45,505 nucleotides of DNA from Candidatus Brevibacterium intestinavium (GTDB taxonomy: Bacteria; Actinomycetota; Actinomycetes; Actinomycetales; Brevibacteriaceae): NCBI GenBank assembly GCA_019117545.1, contig DWZN01000084.1:1-45505 (forward strand). Direction: 5' to 3'. Positions 40,970 to 45,505 of this stretch are shown in pieces. A program made the translations under genes and the position numbers. How positions within the stretch are numbered: position 1 is the first letter of the stretch; each line of letters begins with the position of its first letter. The notes under the pieces are model-generated. The model had not been told where the DNA came from. It did no database searches and worked only from the letters and a program-made list of their open reading frames with translations.

Positions 40970-42282
40970 GCGGACACCTCGGCGCCGAGGCCGGAGAGTT
41001 TGTCGAGGAAGTTCTCATAGCCGCGGTTGATCAGTTCGATGCCGTGGACCTCGCTCGTGCCCTGGGCGGCCAGGGCGGCGATGAGGTGGCTGAAGCCGCC
41101 GCGCAGGTCCGGCACGTCGATGCGGGTGCCCTTGAGTTCGGCGGGTCCGGCGATCACGGCCGAGTGCAAGTAGTTGCGGCGGCCGAAGCGACACGGGGTG
41201 CCGCCGAGGCATTCGCGGTAGAGCTGGATCTTCGCTCCCATCGAGCGCAGCGCGTCGGTGAAGCCGAAGCGGTTCTCGTACACGGTCTCGTGGATGATCG
41301 ACAGTCCCTCGGCCTGGGTCATCGCCACCACCAGGGGCTGCTGCCAGTCGGTCATGAAGCCCGGGTGGACGTCGGTCTCGAGCGCGAAGGACCGGAGTCT
41401 GCCCCCGGGGTGGCGGAAGCGGATGCCGGACTCCTGGACGTCGAACTCGCCGCCGATCTTGCGGAAGATGTTGAGGAAGGTGATGAGTTCGGGCTGGCTG
41501 GCCCCGGCGACGAAGATGTCTCCTCCGGTGGCCAGCGCCGCCGAGGCCCAGGAAGCGGTCTCATTGCGGTCGGGCAGTGCGCGGTGGATGAATCCGCGCA
41601 GGGTTTCGACGCCTTCGATGCGGACGACTCGGTCGGTGTCGACGGTGATGATCGCGCCCATCTTCTGCAGCAGCGCGATGAGATCCATGATCTCGGGTTC
41701 GATCGCGGCACCCCGCAGTTCGGTCACGCCTTCGGCCCGCACCGCCGTCAGCAGCACCTGTTCGGTGGCGCCGACCGAGGGGTAGGGCAGTTCGACCTTC
41801 GTGCCCTGCAGCCGGCTTCCGGCCTTGAGCATGATGCCGCCGGGGGTCTTGACGACCTCGGCGCCGAACTGGCGGAGGACGTCGAGGTGGAAGTTGATGG
41901 GTCGGTCCCCGATGTGGCAGCCGCCGAGGTCGGGGATGAAGGCCTGCCCGAGACTGTGCAGCAGCGGCCCGCAGAAGAGGATCGGGATCCGGGAGGAGCC
42001 GGCGTGGGCGTCGATGTCGACGATGGAGCCCTGTGCCACATCGGCGGGATCGAGGTGGAGCTCACCATCGGGCTGGTCGCCGTCGGGGGCGGAGCTGACG
42101 CGCACGCCGTGGAGTTCGAGCAGTCCGGTGACGATCTCGACGTCGCGGATCTTGGGCACGCCGCGGAGCACGGATGGGGTCTCTCCCAGCAGGGAGGCGA
42201 CCATCGCCTTGGGCACCAGATTCTTGGCGCCGCGGACTCGGACGGTGCCGTCCAGCGGATTGCCCCCACGTACTTCGAGCAT
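40966..42282 (-). CDS. murA: UDP-N-acetylglucosamine 1-carboxyvinyltransferase
   Basis: First committed step of peptidoglycan synthesis (enolpyruvyl transfer to UDP-GlcNAc). 438 residues, EPSP-synthase fold, with GAKNLVPKAMVASLL at 18-32 and the fosfomycin-target cysteine C122 in GGCHIGDRP. This copy differs from the typical MurA at GAKNL(V) and has DRVVRIEG. ATG 42282 has GGGAGGA upstream. A 16-bp inverted repeat GCAGAC-GACG-GTCTGC (42371-42386) lies in its upstream region. Confidence 0.93.
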   Translation of the reverse strand: MLEVRGGNPLDGTVRVRGAKNLVPKAMVASLLGETPSVLRGVPKIRDVEIVTGLLELHGVRVSSAPDGDQPDGELHLDPADVAQGSIVDIDAHAGSSRIPILFCGPLLHSLGQAFIPDLGGCHIGDRPINFHLDVLRQFGAEVVKTPGGIMLKAGSRLQGTKVELPYPSVGATEQVLLTAVRAEGVTELRGAAIEPEIMDLIALLQKMGAIITVDTDRVVRIEGVETLRGFIHRALPDRNETASWASAALATGGDIFVAGASQPELITFLNIFRKIGGEFDVQESGIRFRHPGGRLRSFALETDVHPGFMTDWQQPLVVAMTQAEGLSIIHETVYENRFGFTDALRSMGAKIQLYRECLGGTPCRFGRRNYLHSAVIAGPAELKGTRIDVPDLRGGFSHLIAALAAQGTSEVHGIELINRGYENFLDKLSGLGAEVSA

Positions 42283-42395
42283 GTTCCTCCCTGATTCCGA
42301 CCTGCGAATCCGAATGCCGACACCCGGAGACGGTGCCCGAACTGTCGTCGAAGCACCGTCCTAGACTATCGCAGACGACGGTCTGCCATCGATTC

Positions 42396-42455
42396 GCCGA
42401 GGCGGCCCGCCATGAGCGGGGAACGCACCGCGCGCGGGTGCGGCCCCGCCTCGGC
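42396..42455. terminator. Nested hairpin between leuD and murA
   Basis: Outer arms GCCGAGGCGG (42396-42405) and CCGCCTCGGC (42446-42455) pair perfectly; the enclosed sequence holds an inner hairpin CGCACC/GGTGCG (42424-42442). It lies 53 bp beyond the leuD stop. Likely terminator of leuCD. The outer arms are copies of the repeated CCGCCTCGGCGG element. Confidence 0.6.
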
Positions 42456-42487
42456 GGCGTGTCCGGCCCTCCTCTGCGGTGGTCTCT

Positions 42488-42531
42488 AGACCTTCGCTGG
42501 CAGGGTCTCAGACCTTCGCCGGCAGGGTCTT
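42488..42531 (-). repeat. 22-bp tandem duplication across the leuD stop codon
   Basis: AGACCTTCGCTGGCAGGGTCTC (42488-42509) and AGACCTTCGCCGGCAGGGTCTT (42510-42531) are adjacent copies differing at two positions. One copy encodes the LeuD C-terminus (TLPAKV); the other lies just beyond the stop. Confidence 0.88.
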
Positions 42532-43107
42532 CGGTTTGAACGCGAAGCGGGAGGACTCGTAGGCGACGATGTCATCCTCCTTGGCCAGGGTGAGGCTGAT
42601 GTCGTCGTGGCCTTCGAGCAGGCGCCAGCGCGTGTAGTCGTCGATCTGGAAGGACACGGTGACCGAATCGCAGGTCACGGTCTTCTCGTTCAGGTCGACG
42701 GTGATCGACGTGCCCGGATGGTTCTCGAGGATCTTCCAGATCAGCTCGATGTCGTCCTGTTCCAGCTGGGCGGCCAGCAGCCCCTCCTTGCCGGAGTTGC
42801 CGCGGAAGATGTCGCCGAAGCGCGAGGACAGAACGACCCGGAAGCCGTAGTCCTTGAGCGCCCAGACGGCATGTTCGCGGGAGGACCCGGTGCCGAAGTC
42901 GGGTCCGGCCACGAGCACGGAGCCGGCCGCGTAGTCCGGGTCGTTGAGCACGAAGTCGTCATTGGACCGCCACCGGTAGAACAGGGCGTCTTCGAACCCG
43001 GTGCGGGTGACCCGCTTGAGGAACTTCGCGGGGATGATCTGGTCGGTGTCGATGTTCGATCGGCGCAGAGGAACGCCGATGCCGGTGTGATTGCTGAAAG
43101 CTTCCAT
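42508..43107 (-). CDS. leuD: 3-isopropylmalate dehydratase small subunit
   Basis: Small (swivel) subunit of isopropylmalate isomerase in leucine synthesis. 199 residues with [30 protein letters not shown] and [18 protein letters not shown] 43107 has AAGGAG upstream, 16 bp after leuC. Cotranscribed with leuC. The 3' end carries a small tandem duplication. Confidence 0.97.
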   Translation of the reverse strand: MEAFSNHTGIGVPLRRSNIDTDQIIPAKFLKRVTRTGFEDALFYRWRSNDDFVLNDPDYAAGSVLVAGPDFGTGSSREHAVWALKDYGFRVVLSSRFGDIFRGNSGKEGLLAAQLEQDDIELIWKILENHPGTSITVDLNEKTVTCDSVTVSFQIDDYTRWRLLEGHDDISLTLAKEDDIVAYESSRFAFKPKTLPAKV

Positions 43108-43123
43108 GGCTCGTGCTCCTTCT

Positions 43124-44608
43124 TCAGTCGTTGGCCGAGACCGGCGTCAGGGTCAGTGAGAGGCGGTCGTCGGCCCATTCGACGGGTTCGGCGTCCCGCG
43201 GCAGGTCGGCGACATCGGCCGGTGAGGACAGCGTCCCGCGCACCGCGGTGGCCGCGGCCACGAGCGGGGACACGAGGTGGGTCCGCCCGCCCTTGCCCTG
43301 GCGGCCCTCGAAGTTGCGGTTCGAGGTCGAGGCGCAGCGTTCGCCCTCGCCCAGCTGGTCGGGGTTCATCCCCAGGCACATCGAGCAGCCGGCGAAGCGC
43401 CATTCGCCGCCGAAGTCCTTGAAGATCCGGTCGAGGCCTTCGTCCTCGGCCTGCAGGCGGACCTTCGCGGAACCGGGCACGACCATGAAGCGGACGTTCT
43501 CGGCCTTCTTGCGTCCGCGGATGATCTCGGCCGCGGCGCGCAGGTCCTCGATCCGGGAGTTCGTGCAGGAGCCGAGAAAGACGGTGTCGACTTCGATCTC
43601 ACGCAGCGGGGTGCCCGGGGTCAGGCCCATATAGGCCAGGGCGTTGGCCGCGGCGGCCTTGTCGTTCTCATCAGGGAAGTCATCGGGGCTGGGCACCGAG
43701 GCCGACAGGGGCAGGCCCTGACCGGGGTTGGTCCCCCACGTGACGAAGGGTTCGATGTCCGCGGCCTCGAGGACGACCTCGGCGTCGAATTCCGCGTCCT
43801 CGTCGGTGTACAGGGTCTTCCAGTACTCGACCGCGGCGTCCCAGTCCTCACCCTCCGGGGCGTGCGGGCGGCCTTTGACGTACTCGAAGGTCGTCTCATC
43901 GGGGGCGACCATTCCGGCACGCGCCCCGGCTTCGATCGACATATTGCAGATCGTCATGCGTGCCTCCATGGACAGCTGACGGATCGCCTGGCCGCGGTAT
44001 TCGAGCACGTAGCCCTGACCGCCTCCCGTGCCGATCTTCGCGATGATGGCGAGGATGATGTCCTTTGCGCTCGATCCTTCCGGCAGGTCCCCGTCGACGG
44101 TGATCGACATCGTCTTGAACGGTTTGATGCTCAGGGTCTGAGTGGCGAGCACGTGTTCGACCTCTGAGGTGCCGATGCCGAAGGCGAGCGCGCCGAAGGC
44201 CCCGTGGGTGGAGGTGTGCGAGTCGCCGCAGACGACGGTCGTGCCCGGCTGGGTCAGGCCCAGCTGGGGTCCCACGACGTGGACGATGCCCTGATCGGCG
44301 TCGCCGAGGCTGTGCAGCCGGATGCCGAATTCCTTCGCGTTCTTGCGCAGGGTCTCGATCTGCGTGGCCGAGGTGGGTTCGGCGATCGGCTTGTCGATGT
44401 CCCAGGTCGGGGTGTTGTGGTCCTCGGTGGCGATCGTGAGGTCGGGGCGGCGCACGGGGCGCTCGGCGAGTCGGAGTCCGTCGAACGCCTGCGGGCTCGT
44501 GACCTCGTGGACGAGGTGGAGGTCGATGTAGATGAGGTCCGGCGCACCGTCTTCACCTCGTGAGACGACGTGATCGGCCCAGACCTTCTCGGCCAATGTG
44601 CGTGGCAT
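43124..44608 (-). CDS. leuC: 3-isopropylmalate dehydratase large subunit
   Basis: Iron-sulfur large subunit of isopropylmalate isomerase. 494 residues from ATG 44608 ([15 protein letters not shown]), chosen because GGGAGGA precedes it; the frame is open further upstream but is not conserved. [4Fe-4S] ligands lie in [10 protein letters not shown] and [30 protein letters not shown] is also typical. A palindromic hairpin lies just before the ribosome binding site, and the divergent IclR-type gene probably regulates it. Confidence 0.97.
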   Translation of the reverse strand: MPRTLAEKVWADHVVSRGEDGAPDLIYIDLHLVHEVTSPQAFDGLRLAERPVRRPDLTIATEDHNTPTWDIDKPIAEPTSATQIETLRKNAKEFGIRLHSLGDADQGIVHVVGPQLGLTQPGTTVVCGDSHTSTHGAFGALAFGIGTSEVEHVLATQTLSIKPFKTMSITVDGDLPEGSSAKDIILAIIAKIGTGGGQGYVLEYRGQAIRQLSMEARMTICNMSIEAGARAGMVAPDETTFEYVKGRPHAPEGEDWDAAVEYWKTLYTDEDAEFDAEVVLEAADIEPFVTWGTNPGQGLPLSASVPSPDDFPDENDKAAAANALAYMGLTPGTPLREIEVDTVFLGSCTNSRIEDLRAAAEIIRGRKKAENVRFMVVPGSAKVRLQAEDEGLDRIFKDFGGEWRFAGCSMCLGMNPDQLGEGERCASTSNRNFEGRQGKGGRTHLVSPLVAAATAVRGTLSSPADVADLPRDAEPVEWADDRLSLTLTPVSAND

Positions 44609-44621
44609 GGTTCCTCCCGCC

Positions 44622-44642
44622 GGTACGGGGATTTCCCGTACC
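44622..44642 (-). promoter_or_regulatory. Palindrome in the leuC leader
   Basis: GGTACGGG-GATTT-CCCGTACC, a perfect 8-bp inverted repeat with a 5-nt centre, about 14 nt before the leuC start and directly next to the Shine-Dalgarno. It could be an operator or a hairpin affecting translation. Confidence 0.5.
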
Positions 44643-44718
44643 CGATGTAGACCTGACGCCCCGAGGTCGGCGCGTCTGTGAACTTCAGATTGAGGCACTG
44701 GAGTGAGTGCGTAGTGTG

Positions 44719-44746
44719 AATCTACTCGCCTGTATCGCATTTCGAA
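44719..44746 (-). promoter_or_regulatory. Candidate leuC promoter
   Basis: Minus strand -35 TTCGAA (44746-44741) and -10 TAGATT (44724-44719) with a 16-bp spacer, giving a leader of about 100 nt. No leucine-rich leader peptide was seen in it. Confidence 0.35.
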
Positions 44747-44752
44747 CTTGCA

Positions 44753-44767
44753 TCTCGCACACTGAGA
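44753..44767. promoter_or_regulatory. Candidate operator before the IclR gene
   Basis: TCTC-GCACACT-GAGA, an inverted repeat between the leuC and IclR promoters. It is a plausible regulator-binding site. CACAAT at 44772-44777 could be the -10 of the regulator gene with transcription starting at its ATG. Confidence 0.35.
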
Positions 44768-44784
44768 CACGCACAATGGTGTCT

Positions 44785-45501
44785 ATGACAAGCAATGGTA
44801 GCGGCGTCGGGGTCATCGACAAGGCCGCAATGGTTCTCTCCGCACTTGAGGCCGGACCCGCCTCTCTCGCCGAACTGGTGACGCTGACCGGACTGGCACG
44901 CCCCACTGCCCATCGCCTGGCCGTGGCCCTCGAATTCCATCGCATCGTCGGCCGCGACCTCCAGGGACGCTTCGTCCTGGGGCCGCGCCTGGCCGAGCTG
45001 TCCTCGGCCGCCGGCGAAGACCGCCTGCTGGCTGCCGCCGGCCCGGTCCTCGGGCAGCTGCGCGACCAGACGGGCGAATCGGCCCAGCTCTTCCGTCGCC
45101 AGGGCGATCTGCGCCTGTGCGTGGCCGCGGCCGAGCGGCCCGTGGGCCTGCGCGACTCGGTGCCGATCGGCGCGACCCTGTCCATGCGCGCCGGATCCGC
45201 CGCTCAGGTGCTCTTGGCCTGGGAGGAGCCCGACCGCCTGCACACCGGTCTGCGCGGGGCCCGTTTCTCAGCGACCATGCTCTCAGGCGTCCGTCGCCGA
45301 GGCTGGGCCCAGTCGATCGCCGAGCGCGAGCGCGGCGTCGCCTCGGTCTCGGCCCCTGTGCGGGGGCCGAGCAACCGCGTGGTCGCAGCCGTGTCGATCT
45401 CCGGACCGGTCGATCGGCTCACCCGCCAGCCCGGGCGCCTGCACGCGAAGTCCGTCATCGACGCCGCCAGGACACTGACCGAAGCACTCGTGCGCGGCTG
45501 A
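44785..45501 (+). CDS. IclR-family regulator, NdgR/LtbR type
   Basis: 238 residues: N-terminal winged helix (about 8-65, LTGLARPTAHRLAVALEFHR) and IclR effector domain (about 75-235) with GESAQLFRRQGDLRLCVAAAE and SVSAPVRGPSNRVVAAVSISGP. The sequence closely follows Streptomyces NdgR and Corynebacterium LtbR as I recall them; these regulate leucine and other amino acid genes and are divergent from leuCD, as here. ATG 44785 gives the usual short N-terminus; ATG 44776 is in frame. No Shine-Dalgarno, so it may be leaderless. Complete; the window ends 4 bp later. Confidence 0.93.
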   Translation: MTSNGSGVGVIDKAAMVLSALEAGPASLAELVTLTGLARPTAHRLAVALEFHRIVGRDLQGRFVLGPRLAELSSAAGEDRLLAAAGPVLGQLRDQTGESAQLFRRQGDLRLCVAAAERPVGLRDSVPIGATLSMRAGSAAQVLLAWEEPDRLHTGLRGARFSATMLSGVRRRGWAQSIAERERGVASVSAPVRGPSNRVVAAVSISGPVDRLTRQPGRLHAKSVIDAARTLTEALVRG

Positions 45502-45505
45502 CCGG

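Noticed and set aside
44608..44720. Leucine attenuator leader peptide before leuC
   Set aside because: No short frame with a start, ribosome binding site and consecutive leucine codons is present in the predicted leader.
1..45505. CRISPR arrays, insertion sequences or toxin-antitoxin pairs
   Set aside because: No regularly spaced repeats, transposase motifs or paired small toxin-antitoxin genes were seen; the tandem repeats found are short, GC-rich and mostly within linkers.

Overview
The window is GC-rich DNA from an actinobacterium. Nearly every gene belongs to the conserved actinobacterial housekeeping order, run here as two segments of the arrangement known from Mycobacterium and Streptomyces: rpsB to amtB/ftsY/smc, and mutM/rnc/rpmF/coaD/rsmD/recG/thiL/ddl/gpsA to leuDC. 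The gene set, the NdgR/LtbR-type regulator and an Ehu-type transporter suggest the Micrococcales and perhaps Brevibacterium; that genus call is inference. No prophage, transposon, CRISPR array or integrase was seen.

Layout. 1-509 is the start of rpsB (minus). 510-1093 is a long non-coding leader. 1094-2197 is a plus-strand cell-wall peptidase that fuses a LytM-like and a VanY domain. 2231-6580 is a minus-strand DNA-processing run (yraN-comM-dprA-xerC). 6724-9584 holds rplS, two signal peptidase I genes, rnhB and a DUF2469 gene. 9773-11979 is rpsP-khpA-rimM-trmD. 12137-21116 carries both SRP partners (ffh, ftsY), the ammonium channel amtB, a small membrane protein and smc. 21188-21260 is tRNA-Asn(GTT), followed by a plus-strand CorA-type transporter with an apparently structured leader. 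22517-26913 is mutM-rnc-rpmF-DUF177-(MFS)-coaD. 26973-31018 is an accessory block: an FCD-type GntR regulator divergent from an ehuBCDA-like ABC importer. 31105-35762 is a small membrane protein, rsmD, recG and a FakA/DAK2-type kinase. 35764-38558 is thiL, a divergent DUF3515 lipoprotein and ddl. 38649-42282 is a PEBP-family gene, gpsA, plsC and murA. 42508-44608 is leuC-leuD, divergent from the IclR regulator at 44785-45501.

Many genes are tightly coupled by ATGA or TGATG overlaps (yraN/comM, lepB/rnhB, rimM/trmD, rsmD/small membrane protein, fakA/recG, plsC/gpsA, murA/plsC, ehuC/ehuD). Several strong hairpins separate transcription units. Functionally the window covers translation and secretion, DNA repair and chromosome organisation, cell-wall and phospholipid synthesis, nitrogen uptake, compatible-solute-type import and leucine synthesis.

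The most interesting signals are regulatory: a riboswitch-like leader before the CorA gene, a GlnR-type box before amtB although glnK and glnD are missing beside it, a 34-bp palindrome inside the start of ehuC, palindromic operators in the ehu/gntR gap, and an over-represented 12-bp palindrome CCGCC(TC/GA)GGCGG. I did not find a clearly new multi-gene system.
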